The position numbers and the translations under genes were made by a program. Shown piece by piece: positions 1-9,858 of a stretch of DNA of 64,000 bases (positions are counted from its first letter, which is position 1; the number at the start of each line of letters is the position of its first letter). Where the stretch lies: assembly GCA_021202465.1 (NCBI GenBank), contig JAJQCZ010000023.1, positions 62,001 through 126,000 of the forward strand, in the 5' to 3' direction. Under the pieces are notes generated by a model. The model was given only the letters and a program-made list of their open reading frames with translations. It searched no databases and was not told where the DNA came from. This DNA comes from Lachnospiraceae bacterium (GTDB lineage Bacteria > Bacillota > Clostridia > Lachnospirales > Lachnospiraceae).

Positions 1-1588
1 TGGCGTCCTGAATCTCCTGCTCGGTACCGGTGTCCACATTGGAGGTCGCCTCGTCCAGAATCAGCATCCGGCAGTCATAGAGCATGGCCCGCGCGATGGT
101 GAGAAGCTGCTTCTGGCCCTTGGAGATATTGCCGCCGTCCTCGCTGATCACGGTCTGATATCCCTGCGGCAGACGCATGATGAAGGGATGGATGTGAGCC
201 GCCCGCGCCGCAGCTTCCACTTCTTCCTGCGTGGCATTCTCTTTTCCATAAGCAATATTTTCAAAAATCGTCCCCCGGAACAGCCAGGTATCCTGAAGAA
301 CCATCGCGTACGCGCTCCGCAGACTGGCCCGCGTATAGTCGCGGATATCCCGGCCGTCCACCAGAATCTCTCCCTCATCCACGTCATAGAATCGCATCAG
401 CAGATTGATGATGGTCGTCTTTCCGGCTCCGGTAGGGCCGACGATGGCGATGAGTTTCCCGGCATCCGCCCGCAGAGTCAGATCGTGCAGGATACGGCGT
501 TCCGGCTCGTAGCCGAAGCTCACGTGACGCAGCTCCACATCGCCCCGTACCTCCGTCAGCGTCCGCGCCTGCGAGCGATCGGCGGTCTCCTCCTCTTCCT
601 CCAGCAGCTTAAACACCCGCTCGACCGCAGCCAGCGCAGAGAAAAGCTCATTGATGATGTTAGCGATCTCATTGATCGGCCCGGAAAATTTCCGGGAATA
701 CAGAACGAAGGAAGAGATCTGTCCCAGTGTCACATTTCCTGCCATATACAGCACACAACCCAGCATGGAGATCAGACCCAAAGAAATATTGTTGATACAG
801 CCCATGGTCGGTCCGATGGACACACCGTAATACTCCGCGTCATAGTAGGCGTCGGCAGCGTCCCGGTTCACCCGGTCGAACGCGTCTCCGATCGCACCTT
901 CATAAGCGTAAGCCTGAATCGTCTTCTGACCGGTGAGCTTCTCCTCCACGAATCCGTTCATCACGCCGTACTGCGCCGACCGCTTCCGGTAACGGGGCTG
1001 CGTCTTTCCCCGCATATACACGGTGTAACCCACGGAAACCGGGATGGTGACCAGAACCACCACCGACAGCCCCGGCGAGATAACCAGCATCATACAGAAG
1101 GAACCGACCACCGTCACGATGCTCGTCAGAATCTGTGTCACATCTGTGGCCAGACAGGTACAGACTACGTCAATGTCATAGGACACACGACTGATGATGT
1201 CCCCGGCCTGATTCTGATCAAAATATCCCACCGGCAGCCGCATCAGTTTGTCAAACACATCCCGCCGCATGTTCTGTCCGACCTGCTTGCTGACATACAT
1301 CATCACCAGATTGATGGCCAGAGTCATCAGCGAGGAGATAACATAGCACAGAAGCATCCGTTCCGCATAGTAAAAAACTCTCTCAAAATTCACCTGTCCG
1401 GCTCCAGCCGCTGCCTCATTGATGGCGGATCCCGCCAGACTCGGCCCCAGAAGAGCCAGCACATTCGAAATGATACAGAGTACCACCACAAAGAGCAGAA
1501 TCCAGCGCCAGGAGAACAGATACGAGAGCAGCTTCCGCAGCGTTCCCCGCGCATCCTTCGGCTTTTTCATCACAGAAACCTTCGCCAT
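1..1588 (-). CDS. ABC exporter subunit, catalytically complete half (3' end cut by window)
   Basis: Fused transmembrane plus ATPase half-transporter of the multidrug/lipid exporter type. The start ATG at 1588 has GGAGGG about 7 nt upstream and lies 3 bp past the stop of the preceding exporter gene, so the two are translationally coupled. The N-terminal half has the hydrophobic segments of a six-helix exporter domain. The ATPase part shows Walker A GPTGAGKTT, signature ISKGQ and Walker B LILDEATSNVD with the catalytic Glu present. The frame is open to base 1, so the H-loop and C-terminus lie outside the window. It pairs with the neighbour at 1592, whose Walker B lacks that Glu. Family is certain; substrate is not. 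Confidence 0.93.
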   Translation of the reverse strand, partial: MAKVSVMKKPKDARGTLRKLLSYLFSWRWILLFVVVLCIISNVLALLGPSLAGSAINEAAAGAGQVNFERVFYYAERMLLCYVISSLMTLAINLVMMYVSKQVGQNMRRDVFDKLMRLPVGYFDQNQAGDIISRVSYDIDVVCTCLATDVTQILTSIVTVVGSFCMMLVISPGLSVVVLVTIPVSVGYTVYMRGKTQPRYRKRSAQYGVMNGFVEEKLTGQKTIQAYAYEGAIGDAFDRVNRDAADAYYDAEYYGVSIGPTMGCINNISLGLISMLGCVLYMAGNVTLGQISSFVLYSRKFSGPINEIANIINELFSALAAVERVFKLLEEEEETADRSQARTLTEVRGDVELRHVSFGYEPERRILHDLTLRADAGKLIAIVGPTGAGKTTIINLLMRFYDVDEGEILVDGRDIRDYTRASLRSAYAMVLQDTWLFRGTIFENIAYGKENATQEEVEAAARAAHIHPFIMRLPQGYQTVISEDGGNISKGQKQLLTIARAMLYDCRMLILDEATSNVDTGTEQEIQDA

Positions 1589-1591
1589 CTC

Positions 1592-3325
1592 TCATCCCTC
1601 CCCCATCTGATGCTGATAGATCTCCCGATATGACGGGCAGTCCCGCAGTAGTTCCTCATGCGTTCCATATCCCAGAACCTGTCCTTCATCGAGAACCAGG
1701 ATGTCGTCAAGATTCATGATGGAGCTGACGCGCTGCGCCACGACGATGGTCGTTGTCTCCCGGTATTTCTCCCAAATCGTCTTCCGCAGAATGGCATCGG
1801 TCCGGTAATCAAGCGCGCTGGAGGAGTCATCCAGGATCAGAATGTCCGGCTCCCCGGCCAATGCCCGGGCAATCAGCACCCGCTGCCGCTGGCCGCCGCT
1901 GAGATTGGCGCCGCGGATGGCCGCCTGATGTTGATAGGTATCCGCATAATTCTCAATAAATTCTGCAGCGCAGGCATCGCCCGCCGCCTCCCGGATCCGC
2001 TCCTCTTCCACATTTCGCCCGAAATCAATGTTCTCCCCCAGAGATTCGGCAAAAATCACGTCGTTCTGAAATGCCACGCCGAATTTCCGGTGCAGGTCGT
2101 CGGGCTCATAAGAGCGCACATCCCGTCCATCCACGAAGACATGCCCCTCGGTCGCGTCATAGAAACGTATCAGCAGGTTCACGATCGTGGTCTTCCCGCA
2201 GCCGGTAGCTCCGATGATTCCCAGCGAGCCGCCCTTCTTCACCGTAAAGTCGACATCTAAGAGGCTCATATGCTCCTGCTTCCTCGTCTCCCGTTCCCCG
2301 TAGCAGAAGGACACATGGTCGAAGACTATATATCCCTCCCGTTTAGTTCCGGGCGTTTCTTTTGCCGGCAAAACCCCCAGACCTAGCGGCTGGGCAATGA
2401 CCTCGGCGATACGACGGGAAGACGCGTTGGCCTTGGACATCATCATAAAGAGGCGGTTCAGGCCGTTGACGCCCATGAGGATCATATTAAAATATGTAAG
2501 AAAGGCCAGAATCACGCCGGGCTTCGTCAGACCGTTGTTCACGCGAATCGCACCCACGACCACTACCAGCGTCAGTCCGATGTTCAGCGACAGCGTCATC
2601 AGAGGGCCCGGCAGCGCCATGATCATACTGGCCTTCCGGTCTCTGCGGGTCAGGGTCTCGTTGGCTCCGGCAAAGCGCTGCTCCTCATAGGATTCCTTCG
2701 AGAGAGCCTTGACCACGCGAATCCCGGAAATATTTTCCCGCAGGATACGCACCACGTCATCCAGTCCTGCCTGCACCTTCTCATACAGAGGGATTCCCCG
2801 CACAGATACCGCAATGGTGATCGCCACCATGATCGGCGCGATCACGCAGAGGATGGCCGCCAGACCGCGGTCCATGGTCATAGTGACGGTGATACCGCCG
2901 ATCAGCATGATTGGGGAACGGATCCCCATGGTCTGGAAGGAACGCAGGAAATCCTGCACATTATAGGAATCTGAGGTCATCCTAGACGTGAGCGACGGCA
3001 GTCCAAAGACGTCCGTCTGCTCACCGGAGAGGTTCAGGGAATGCCAGAACAGATCCCGGCGGATATCATAGGTGGCCTGCATGGCGTTACGCACGCTGAG
3101 GCGGTTGACACCTACATTGATCGTGCGCACCAGCACTGCCAGGGCCAGCATGATAATGCCCCAGAATATTACCCGCCGCAGATCCTTCGCAGGCGCCACC
3201 TCGTCAACCATATATTCCATCACATAGGGAATCATCAACTCCAGCACCGTAGCCACCAGCTTCAGCACCATACAGAGAATCACCATGAAACGGACTTTCT
3301 TCAGATAATAAAACATCTGCTTCAT
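1592..3325 (-). CDS. ABC exporter subunit with degenerate ATPase site
   Basis: Half-transporter of 577 aa: an N-terminal six-helix exporter domain, then an ATPase domain with Walker A GATGCGKTT and signature LSGGQRQR. Walker B reads LILDDSSSALD, so the usual catalytic Glu is Asp. That is the hallmark of the degenerate half of heterodimeric exporters such as TM287/288 and BmrCD (family knowledge). I place the start at ATG 3325, 4 bp after the MarR stop, because a GGGAGGGGG ribosome site precedes it; an in-frame upstream start at 3352 would overlap the MarR gene. It probably forms a heterodimer with the downstream subunit and exports a toxic compound or lipid under MarR control. Confidence 0.93.
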   Translation of the reverse strand: MKQMFYYLKKVRFMVILCMVLKLVATVLELMIPYVMEYMVDEVAPAKDLRRVIFWGIIMLALAVLVRTINVGVNRLSVRNAMQATYDIRRDLFWHSLNLSGEQTDVFGLPSLTSRMTSDSYNVQDFLRSFQTMGIRSPIMLIGGITVTMTMDRGLAAILCVIAPIMVAITIAVSVRGIPLYEKVQAGLDDVVRILRENISGIRVVKALSKESYEEQRFAGANETLTRRDRKASMIMALPGPLMTLSLNIGLTLVVVVGAIRVNNGLTKPGVILAFLTYFNMILMGVNGLNRLFMMMSKANASSRRIAEVIAQPLGLGVLPAKETPGTKREGYIVFDHVSFCYGERETRKQEHMSLLDVDFTVKKGGSLGIIGATGCGKTTIVNLLIRFYDATEGHVFVDGRDVRSYEPDDLHRKFGVAFQNDVIFAESLGENIDFGRNVEEERIREAAGDACAAEFIENYADTYQHQAAIRGANLSGGQRQRVLIARALAGEPDILILDDSSSALDYRTDAILRKTIWEKYRETTTIVVAQRVSSIMNLDDILVLDEGQVLGYGTHEELLRDCPSYREIYQHQMGEG

Positions 3326-3329
3326 TCGC

Positions 3330-3776
3330 CTATGCCCCCTCCCAGCTGTCAAGGAGCCGCTCCAGCAGACGTGTCATCTGCTCCATTTCCTCCCCGGAAA
3401 GAACCTGATAGCTCTCCCGCATCCAGGTATCACGATCCGTCCGCTGCACTTCTTTCCCCGCTTCCGTCAGATGCAGCGTCACACGCCGTCTATCATCCTC
3501 ATCCCGCTGCCGCTCCACCAGTCCCTTGCGTTCCAGCTTGGAAATCAGTTCACTGACGGAGCCCGGCTGAATATTCAGCGACTCCTGAATATCCTTCTGA
3601 CTCATGGTTCCGTTCTCCTCCAGGAGCCGCAGCACCATCCGCTGGCGCTGCCCTGCCGAATGGTGGTACAGATAGTGGCCGCAGCGGCGCAGGCTGCGAT
3701 TCAGCCGTTCTTCCGGCGTCCGTGGTTCCGGGCATCGATGTTCACTCATTTTTTCCTGCCTGACATGATCGTACAT
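3330..3776 (-). CDS. MarR-family transcriptional regulator of the exporter operon
   Basis: A 148-aa winged-helix protein. The central helix-turn-helix reads QPGSVSELISKLERKGLVER and is followed by the wing DEDDRRRVTLHLTEAGKE, the typical MarR pattern. I chose ATG 3776 because GGAGGAA lies 9-10 nt upstream. A TTG ten codons earlier (3806) is also open, with a weaker site. It is first in an operon with the two exporter genes (4-bp spacing), the standard arrangement for a ligand-released repressor controlling its own efflux pump. Two TTAGGYACC elements overlap its promoter, consistent with autorepression. The inducer is unknown. Confidence 0.9.
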   Translation of the reverse strand: MYDHVRQEKMSEHRCPEPRTPEERLNRSLRRCGHYLYHHSAGQRQRMVLRLLEENGTMSQKDIQESLNIQPGSVSELISKLERKGLVERQRDEDDRRRVTLHLTEAGKEVQRTDRDTWMRESYQVLSGEEMEQMTRLLERLLDSWEGA

Positions 3777-3827
3777 CTTTGCAACTTCCTCCGTATATTT
3801 CGGCAAATCTATCCCTCATTCATTTTT

Positions 3828-3876
3828 TCGGTACCTAAACAATACCTCTCCTTCACAAAAATGTCAAGGTGCCTAA
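3828..3876 (-). promoter_or_regulatory. Promoter of the marR-exporter operon with two putative MarR boxes
   Basis: Read on the minus strand: -35 TTGACA (3862-3867), 17-nt spacer, -10 TATTGT (3839-3844). Two near-palindromes of the form TTAGGYACCKWR occupy 3828-3838 and 3866-3876. One abuts the -10 and the other overlaps the -35, so a dimer on either would block RNA polymerase. Assignment to the MarR protein is inference. Confidence 0.6.
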
Positions 3877-3940
3877 TCATTATGACTTTATTTTCTCGTT
3901 TGTATTTTTATTAACTCGTAAAAATATTTATATAAATCTG

Positions 3941-3993
3941 TTGACAAATTATTTTTCCGTGCTAGAATAAAGACAGCTTCCAGAGAAAGGAGA
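3941..3993 (+). promoter_or_regulatory. Promoter and ribosome site of the ribbon-helix-helix gene
   Basis: -35 TTGACA at 3941-3946, 16-nt spacer, -10 TAGAAT at 3963-3968, then ribosome site AAAGGAGAT at 3986-3993, eight bases before ATG 4002. It diverges from the marR promoter about 65 bp away. Confidence 0.6.
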
Positions 3994-4001
3994 TCTGCCA
4001 T

Positions 4002-4667
4002 ATGAAGAAAAGCGTCTACAGCCTGGTTCTGTCGGATGACGTCGTGCGCGCCATCGATCAACTGGCTTATGAAAACAATACAAGCCGTTCCAACCTGATC
4101 AACCAGATCCTGGCCGAGCGGGTCTCTCTGGCCACGCCGGAGATGCAGATGCGCAATATCTTTGACTCCATGGAGAAGCTGATGGACGAAACCTTTCAGA
4201 TCCTCAATCAGTCTTCGGATTCCATGGTTTCCATCCGCAGTCCCCTGCGTTACAAATACAAGCCCACCCTGCGCTACAGTCTGGAGCTGTACCGCAGCGC
4301 CGGACCGGCGACCGGACGACTGAAGATCTCCTTCCGCACACAGAACCGTCAGCTGATCGACACGCTGAACGATTTCTTCACCATCTGGATTGCTCTGGAG
4401 AGCCACTATCTCGCACGGTATTTTCCCGAGGGAATTGAATATCTGCAGGAGGACGGCCGTCTGACCCGAGAGCTGTATCACCCGGTCAATCTTCCCGCCT
4501 GCTCCGGGGAGGATGTGGGGGAGGCCATCGCCTCCTATATCAAGATGCTCGACGGCTGCATCAAGGAATATTTTGCTAATCTGGCACTTCCGGCCAGCAC
4601 ACTGGCCGAGCGCATAGAGAACCGCTATCGAACCTGCCTCACCGATCCGAATTATATCGTGATCTGA
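4002..4667 (+). CDS. Ribbon-helix-helix protein of unknown function
   Basis: 221 aa. The first 45 residues (MKKSVYSLVLSDDVVRAIDQ onward, with NTSRSNLINQILAE) look like a CopG/MetJ-type ribbon-helix-helix DNA-binding motif: a short strand followed by two helices. The remaining ~170 residues form a mixed alpha/beta domain containing RYSLELYRS and GRLKISFRTQNRQLIDTLND, which I do not recognise. There is no signal peptide or membrane segment. It is transcribed away from marR and ends 100 bp before clpB. A stand-alone regulator with a sensing domain is the simplest reading, but no target or ligand is visible. Confidence 0.75.
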   Translation: MKKSVYSLVLSDDVVRAIDQLAYENNTSRSNLINQILAERVSLATPEMQMRNIFDSMEKLMDETFQILNQSSDSMVSIRSPLRYKYKPTLRYSLELYRSAGPATGRLKISFRTQNRQLIDTLNDFFTIWIALESHYLARYFPEGIEYLQEDGRLTRELYHPVNLPACSGEDVGEAIASYIKMLDGCIKEYFANLALPASTLAERIENRYRTCLTDPNYIVI

Positions 4668-4766
4668 GGGGAAACATGATAATGCACAGGATCGTGCAGA
4701 AACCGACTGTTTACACATTCCGCGATCCGTGCAGACGAAAACGAAATATAGAAGGAGGCACAGACT

Positions 4767-7355
4767 ATGAATGCACAGAAATTTACGCAGAAATCCCTGG
4801 AAGCGATCCAGGAAGCCCAGAATGTCGCCATCCGCAACCAGAACAGTCAGATCGAGGAGATGCACCTGCTTTCCGCCCTGCTGACGCAGGAGGACGGGCT
4901 GATCCCCCAGCTGTTTACACGAATGACCATCGATCCACGCGAGGTTCTCTCCCGGGTGGACTCCCTCATTGCTTCCTATCCCAAGGTCTCCGGCGACAGC
5001 GCCAACCTGTACCTGTCCCAGACCCTGAACCGGGCCCTGACCGGCGCGGAGGACACGGCGAAGAAGATGAAGGACGAATATGTCTCCGTGGAGCATCTGA
5101 TGCTGGCCATGATGGAGACGCCTGATAAGGACATGAAGGAGATTATGAATACCTTCAGCATCAGCAGCAAGGAATTCCAGAAGGCCCTGCAGGGAATCCG
5201 CGGCAACGCCCATGTGACCAACGAGAACCCGGAGGAGACCTACGACGTTCTCAGCAAATACGGCCAGGATCTGGTGGAGATGGCGAAAGAGAACAAGCTG
5301 GACCCGGTCATCGGCCGTGACAGCGAGATCCGCAACGTCATCCGTATCCTGTCCCGGAAGACGAAAAACAACCCGGTCCTCATCGGTGAGCCCGGCGTCG
5401 GCAAGACGGCCATCGCGGAAGGACTGGCGCAGCGGATCGTCGCCGGTGACGTTCCTACAAACCTCAAAGACCGCAAGATCTTCTCTCTCGATATGGGAGC
5501 GCTGCTGGCCGGCGCCAAGTACCGGGGCGAATTCGAAGAACGTCTCAAGGCTGTCCTGGAGGAGATCCGCAAGAGCGAGGGTGAGATCATTCTCTTCATC
5601 GACGAGCTGCACACCATCGTGGGAGCTGGCAAGACCGACGGTGCCATGGACGCCGGCAACCTGTTAAAGCCCATGCTGGCCCGGGGCGAGCTGCACTGCA
5701 TCGGCGCTACGACACTGGATGAATACCGCCAGTACATCGAGAAGGACGCGGCGCTGGAGCGGCGGTTCCAGCCGGTGCAGGTGAATGAGCCCACGGTGGA
5801 GGACACCATTTCCATCCTGCGGGGACTGAAGGAGCGCTATGAGGTCTTCCACGGTGTAAAGATTCACGACCAGGCCCTCATCGCCGCCGCCACCCTCTCC
5901 GACCGCTACATCAGCGACCGTTTCCTGCCCGACAAGGCCATCGACCTGGTCGACGAGGCCTGCGCCATGATCCGCACCGAGATGGATTCCATGCCCACCG
6001 AGCTGGATGAGCTCTCCCGGAAGATCATGCAGCATGAGATCGAGGAGGCGGCCCTGAAGAAGGAGGATGACCGGCTGTCCCAGGAGCACCTGAAAGACAT
6101 CCAGAAGGAACTGGCGGAGATGCGCGCGCAGTTCCACGCCATGAGAGCGAAATGGGAAAATGAGAAATCCGGCATCGGCCGCGTACAGAAGCTGCGTGAG
6201 GAGATCGAACAAGTAAATGCCGAGATTGAGCAGGCCGAACGGAATTATGACCTGAATAAAGCTGCCGAACTGAAATACGGCCGCCTGCCCGCCCTGCGCA
6301 GCGAGCTGGCGCAGGCCGAGGCCGACGGCGAAGCCGCCAAATCCTCCGACTCCCTGCTCCGCGACAAGGTCACGGAGGAAGAGATTGCGCGGATCGTCGC
6401 CCGCTGGACAGGCATCCCGGTCTCCAAGCTCATGGAGGGCGAGCGCGAAAAGCTTTTAAATATGGAAAACATCCTGCATCAGCGGGTCATCGGCCAGGAC
6501 GAGGCTGTGGAGAAGGTCAGTGAGGCGATCCTCCGCTCCCGGGCCGGGATCCAGGATGCCAACCGCCCGCTGGGCTCCTTCCTCTTCCTGGGACCGACCG
6601 GTGTCGGCAAGACCGAGCTGGCCAAGGCCCTGGCGCAGGCCCTTTTTGACGACGAACACAATATCATCCGCATCGATATGAGCGAATATATGGAGAAATT
6701 CAGCGTCAGTCGTCTGATCGGAGCGCCTCCCGGATACGTGGGTTACGAGGAAGGCGGCCAGCTGACAGAGGCCGTGCGCCGGAAGCCCTACTCAGTCATC
6801 CTCCTGGATGAGGTAGAGAAGGCACACCCGGATGTGTTCAATATCCTGCTGCAGGTGCTGGACGACGGGCGGATCACCGATTCGCAGGGCCGCACCGTAG
6901 ACTTTAAGAATACGATCATCATCCTGACCAGCAACCTCGGCTCCCAGTATCTTCTTGAGGGCATCCAGCCGGATGGGACGATCTCCCCGGAAGCACTGGA
7001 TCAGGTGGACCTCCTGTTGAAGCAGCAGTTCCGTCCGGAGTTCCTGAACCGTCTCGACGAGATCATCTGCTATAAGCCCCTCCGCCGGGAAGAGATCCGT
7101 CAGATCGTCGATCTGCAGATCAAAGACCTGCAGCGGCGGTTGGATAACAAGCAGCTGAAGGTTCAGGTCACTGACGAAGCGAAGGATGCCATCATCGAGA
7201 AGAGCTATGACCCCAACTTCGGCGCCCGCCCCATCAAACGGTATATCCAGGGGAAAGTAGAGACTCTGCTCGCCCGGAAGATCATCGCCGGAGATGTCTC
7301 CGAGGGAGATACCCTGACCGTGGATGCCCGCGGGACGGAGCTGTACCTGCGGTAA
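4767..7355 (+). CDS. clpB: ATP-dependent chaperone ClpB
   Basis: 862 aa, full family length. Order of domains: N-terminal Clp_N double repeat (about 1-145), first AAA+ domain with Walker A GEPGVGKT near residue 206 and Walker B LFIDELHT, the long M-domain coiled coil (about 405-525) that separates ClpB from ClpC/ClpA, second AAA+ domain with Walker A GPTGVGKT near 608 and Walker [10 protein letters not shown], and the D2-small domain. It works with DnaK to extract proteins from aggregates in the cytoplasm. There is no IGF/LGF-type ClpP-binding loop, as expected. A ribosome site GGAGG lies before ATG 4767. I saw no CIRCE or clear CtsR box upstream. The gene ends before a good terminator. Confidence 0.98.
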   Translation: MNAQKFTQKSLEAIQEAQNVAIRNQNSQIEEMHLLSALLTQEDGLIPQLFTRMTIDPREVLSRVDSLIASYPKVSGDSANLYLSQTLNRALTGAEDTAKKMKDEYVSVEHLMLAMMETPDKDMKEIMNTFSISSKEFQKALQGIRGNAHVTNENPEETYDVLSKYGQDLVEMAKENKLDPVIGRDSEIRNVIRILSRKTKNNPVLIGEPGVGKTAIAEGLAQRIVAGDVPTNLKDRKIFSLDMGALLAGAKYRGEFEERLKAVLEEIRKSEGEIILFIDELHTIVGAGKTDGAMDAGNLLKPMLARGELHCIGATTLDEYRQYIEKDAALERRFQPVQVNEPTVEDTISILRGLKERYEVFHGVKIHDQALIAAATLSDRYISDRFLPDKAIDLVDEACAMIRTEMDSMPTELDELSRKIMQHEIEEAALKKEDDRLSQEHLKDIQKELAEMRAQFHAMRAKWENEKSGIGRVQKLREEIEQVNAEIEQAERNYDLNKAAELKYGRLPALRSELAQAEADGEAAKSSDSLLRDKVTEEEIARIVARWTGIPVSKLMEGEREKLLNMENILHQRVIGQDEAVEKVSEAILRSRAGIQDANRPLGSFLFLGPTGVGKTELAKALAQALFDDEHNIIRIDMSEYMEKFSVSRLIGAPPGYVGYEEGGQLTEAVRRKPYSVILLDEVEKAHPDVFNILLQVLDDGRITDSQGRTVDFKNTIIILTSNLGSQYLLEGIQPDGTISPEALDQVDLLLKQQFRPEFLNRLDEIICYKPLRREEIRQIVDLQIKDLQRRLDNKQLKVQVTDEAKDAIIEKSYDPNFGARPIKRYIQGKVETLLARKIIAGDVSEGDTLTVDARGTELYLR

Positions 7356-7424
7356 GACCATTCCGCTGATCTCCCACCGGGCTTTGATGCCCGCATGAAC
7401 GCAAAAACATTTTCTTTCGACACG

Positions 7425-7467
7425 AAGCCGACTGATTATCTCACCGAAGAAATCAGCCGGCTTTTTT
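7425..7467 (+). terminator. Intrinsic terminator after clpB
   Basis: Arms 7425-7437 (AAGCCGACTGATT) and 7451-7463 (AATCAGCCGGCTT) pair over 13 bp with one mismatch, followed by a run of six T at 7462-7467. Confidence 0.8.
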
Positions 7468-7516
7468 GAATTAAAAAAATGTGTCTCTAAAGTCATAATT
7501 ATTATGTTTCTAAAAA

Positions 7517-7545
7517 TTGACGCTGTTGTTTCAGGATGCTAAGAT
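7517..7545 (+). promoter_or_regulatory. Promoter of the arylsulfotransferase-like lipoprotein
   Basis: -35 TTGACG at 7517-7522, 17-nt spacer, -10 TAAGAT at 7540-7545. It sits between the clpB terminator and the TTG start at 7603. Confidence 0.55.
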
Positions 7546-7602
7546 TCACTCGGGAAGATATAAATAAACTCATCTGAAACAGGGGGGAAGAAAGGATATG
7601 CC

Positions 7603-9138
7603 TTGAACAACAAGCTATTACGGGCAGCCACACTTCTTCTTATTCTTTCTGCGGCTTTGAGCGGCTGTGCAGCAGATGCGGAGGAAACGACAGCAGGTTC
7701 TGCCAATGAGTCTGCCACAGAATCCGCCGCCGAAACCATTGAGGAGACGGAAGCGATTGAAACGTCAGAGACATCAACACTTGAAGCGGGCGTTTACATC
7801 AACGGTCGCCTGGTTGAACTGGAGGATGACTCGACTGTCGATCTGGATCTTCTGAGCGTGGAGAACGGAATCACAGTCACTGTCGTGAAAGAGGACGACG
7901 AACAGGTTCTGGTCAACGGGGAAGAGGTCGAGAGCACTCTTTCGCTCGATATAACGGCGATTACCCGGGAAGACGTTCTGGAAATCGAGGTGACCGACGA
8001 GGAAGACACCCTCACCTGCACCGTCAACCTGATGCCCTCGGACTTCGGGGATTTCACGACCGAAGGTGAATCCCAGACCGGCGGGGACTATTATCTGTCC
8101 ACCTATGATGAAGACACCAACTATATCTTCAAGCTGGACAGCTCCGGCAACCTGATTTTCTACAAGGAAACCGGCGACAACGCACTGGACTTCCGCAAGG
8201 TATACAACAGCGACGGCGAAGTGCGCTATACCTACCTGCAGTATCTGGAGAATTCCTTCTGCGGCATTTCCGGAATCAACCCCGGCTGTGTCGTTGTCAT
8301 GGATGAAAATTACGATGTCATCGACGAGCTGTACTATCAGACCGAAGACGGCGAAGACCGCATGGTCGACCCGCACGGCTTCATTTATCTGGATGACGGA
8401 CACTATATCCTCACGTCCTATGTAGATGAAGTCGTGGAAGACATCCCCGAAGATCTGGAGGCCACCGACAACAGCGCCTATCTGGCCGTGCTGTATGTGC
8501 AGGAAATTCAGGATGGCGAGGTCCTGTGGGAATTCTGCAGTCGGGATTACGAATCCTTCCTCTACGCCACCACCGCGGTCACCTGGTCTGAGTCGACCGA
8601 TTCCTGTTACGATTACATGCACTTTAACTCCATGTACATCGATGAAGACGACCATCTGCTGATTTCCTGCCGGAACATCAACTCCATCCTCAAGCTCAGC
8701 CGGGAGACCGGAGAGCTCGTCTGGATCCTCGGCGGCACGGAAGACGAATTCGGACTGACAGACGACCAGCTGTTCTCCAAGCAGCATTCCATCATCGTCA
8801 CGGCGGACGGAAGCTATATGATCTTCAACAACGCCAACGATGAAGTGTCAGCGGGAACCACCGAGTCCTCTTCCATCATTCGTCTCAAAGTGGACGAAAG
8901 CACCATGGAAGTCACCGAATACACCGAATACGAGACGGACTTCTATTCCAACTACATGGGATCGATCCGTGAGCTGGACTCCGAAGAAGGCATCTACCTG
9001 TGGGCTGTCGGCGGCAATTATTCCGGGGAAATACCGGAGTATTCCATGGTCGAATACAGCGAGACGGACGGTGTTCTTTTCACCTTCCGCTTTGATGAAG
9101 GAAGCCGCAAGCTGTACTGCGCAAATAAGTGTGAATGA
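7603..9138 (+). CDS. Secreted lipoprotein with arylsulfotransferase-like (ASST) propeller
   Basis: 511 aa. Signal peptide with lipobox LSGC (Cys about 22), so lipid-anchored outside the membrane, then a Thr/Glu-rich linker (about 25-62). Residues 60-150 look like a beta-sandwich. From about 160 the chain matches the ASST/Arylsulfotran_2 propeller style: YIFKLDSSGNLIFYKE, VVVMDENYDVIDELYYQ, DPHGFIYLDDGHYILTSY, the HFNSMYIDEDDHLLISCRN segment and ETGELVWILGG. Enzymes of this family move sulfate between phenolic compounds, but activity here is inference. The start is TTG 7603 with AAAGGA upstream; the nearby ATG 7598 reads ATG CCT TGA and cannot be used. It stands alone between its own promoter and terminator. 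Confidence 0.8.
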   Translation: MNNKLLRAATLLLILSAALSGCAADAEETTAGSANESATESAAETIEETEAIETSETSTLEAGVYINGRLVELEDDSTVDLDLLSVENGITVTVVKEDDEQVLVNGEEVESTLSLDITAITREDVLEIEVTDEEDTLTCTVNLMPSDFGDFTTEGESQTGGDYYLSTYDEDTNYIFKLDSSGNLIFYKETGDNALDFRKVYNSDGEVRYTYLQYLENSFCGISGINPGCVVVMDENYDVIDELYYQTEDGEDRMVDPHGFIYLDDGHYILTSYVDEVVEDIPEDLEATDNSAYLAVLYVQEIQDGEVLWEFCSRDYESFLYATTAVTWSESTDSCYDYMHFNSMYIDEDDHLLISCRNINSILKLSRETGELVWILGGTEDEFGLTDDQLFSKQHSIIVTADGSYMIFNNANDEVSAGTTESSSIIRLKVDESTMEVTEYTEYETDFYSNYMGSIRELDSEEGIYLWAVGGNYSGEIPEYSMVEYSETDGVLFTFRFDEGSRKLYCANKCE

Positions 9139-9181
9139 CCCGGAGCTTTCCTGAACGAGGGAAAAGAATCCTTCTCAGAAC

Positions 9182-9223
9182 AACACAAAAGGAACGGAAG
9201 AAAATCTCCGTTCCTTTTGTGTT
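9182..9223. terminator. Terminator between convergent genes
   Basis: Arms 9182-9198 and 9207-9223 pair over 17 bp (core ACAAAAGGAACGGA). It lies downstream of the plus-strand lipoprotein and of the minus-strand SDR remnant, with T-rich sequence on the plus-strand exit. Confidence 0.75.
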
Positions 9224-9326
9224 TGTTGCTTTGTCTGCTCCAGAAAAAGTGGTTCTTTATCCCCTACTATAGAAATAAAGACAGCCTCTTCCCTACACAG
9301 CAGTGATGCAGGCTTCTCCCTGTCGA

Positions 9327-9857
9327 TCAGATCGCAGTCCAGCCGCCGTCCACAGACAGAAGCTGACCGGTCGTGTAGGTAGAAGCATCCGAGCAGAAAT
9401 ACAGAACCGCACCGTCCAGCTCGCCGTCGCGTCCGGCCCGGCCCATGGGGCAACGCATCTCAATGACCTTCTTAAATCCGTCATCATCAATGACATCTCC
9501 CGTCATCTCTGAAGGGAAGTACGCGGGTCCGATGGCGTTCACCGTAATGCCGTATTTCGCCCACTCCACGGCAAGCTGCTTTGTCATCATCTCGATGCCG
9601 CCCTTTGTGGTCGCATACGCAGACAGAGGAAGCTCACACATGCCGACGGTGGAATGAATGGAGCCGGTCATAAGGATTTTTCCATAACCGCGCTGAATCA
9701 TACCGCTCGCGACTTCTCTTGAGAAATAATAGGGAGCAAAAAGATTGACCCGCATCATGGTTTCCCAGATCTCATCCGACTGATTCTCCGCTTTGTCAAA
9801 CAGACCCAGTCCGGCGTTATTGCAGAGGATATCGATCTTACCAAAATATTCCCCCAT
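9327..9857 (-). pseudogene. SDR oxidoreductase, N-terminal Rossmann part missing
   Basis: The frame encodes 176 aa of a classical short-chain dehydrogenase, which normally has about 250. NNAG (residues 13-16), the active-site YATTK (Tyr82, Lys86) with a preceding Ser, and the C-terminal GQLLSVDGGW are all present. The first ~75 residues, including the TGxxxGxG nucleotide-binding loop, are absent. The sequence begins MGEYFGKIDILCNNAG, which in intact relatives lies inside the protein. It starts one base after the stop of the upstream AraC remnant, with no ribosome site of its own. A deletion fusing the two genes is the likely cause. It should be unable to bind NAD(P). Confidence 0.75.
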
Positions 9858-9858
9858 A

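Noticed and set aside
3888-5612. Long minus-strand frame opposite the RHH gene and clpB
   Set aside because: Shadow of two strong plus-strand genes; no recognisable domain.
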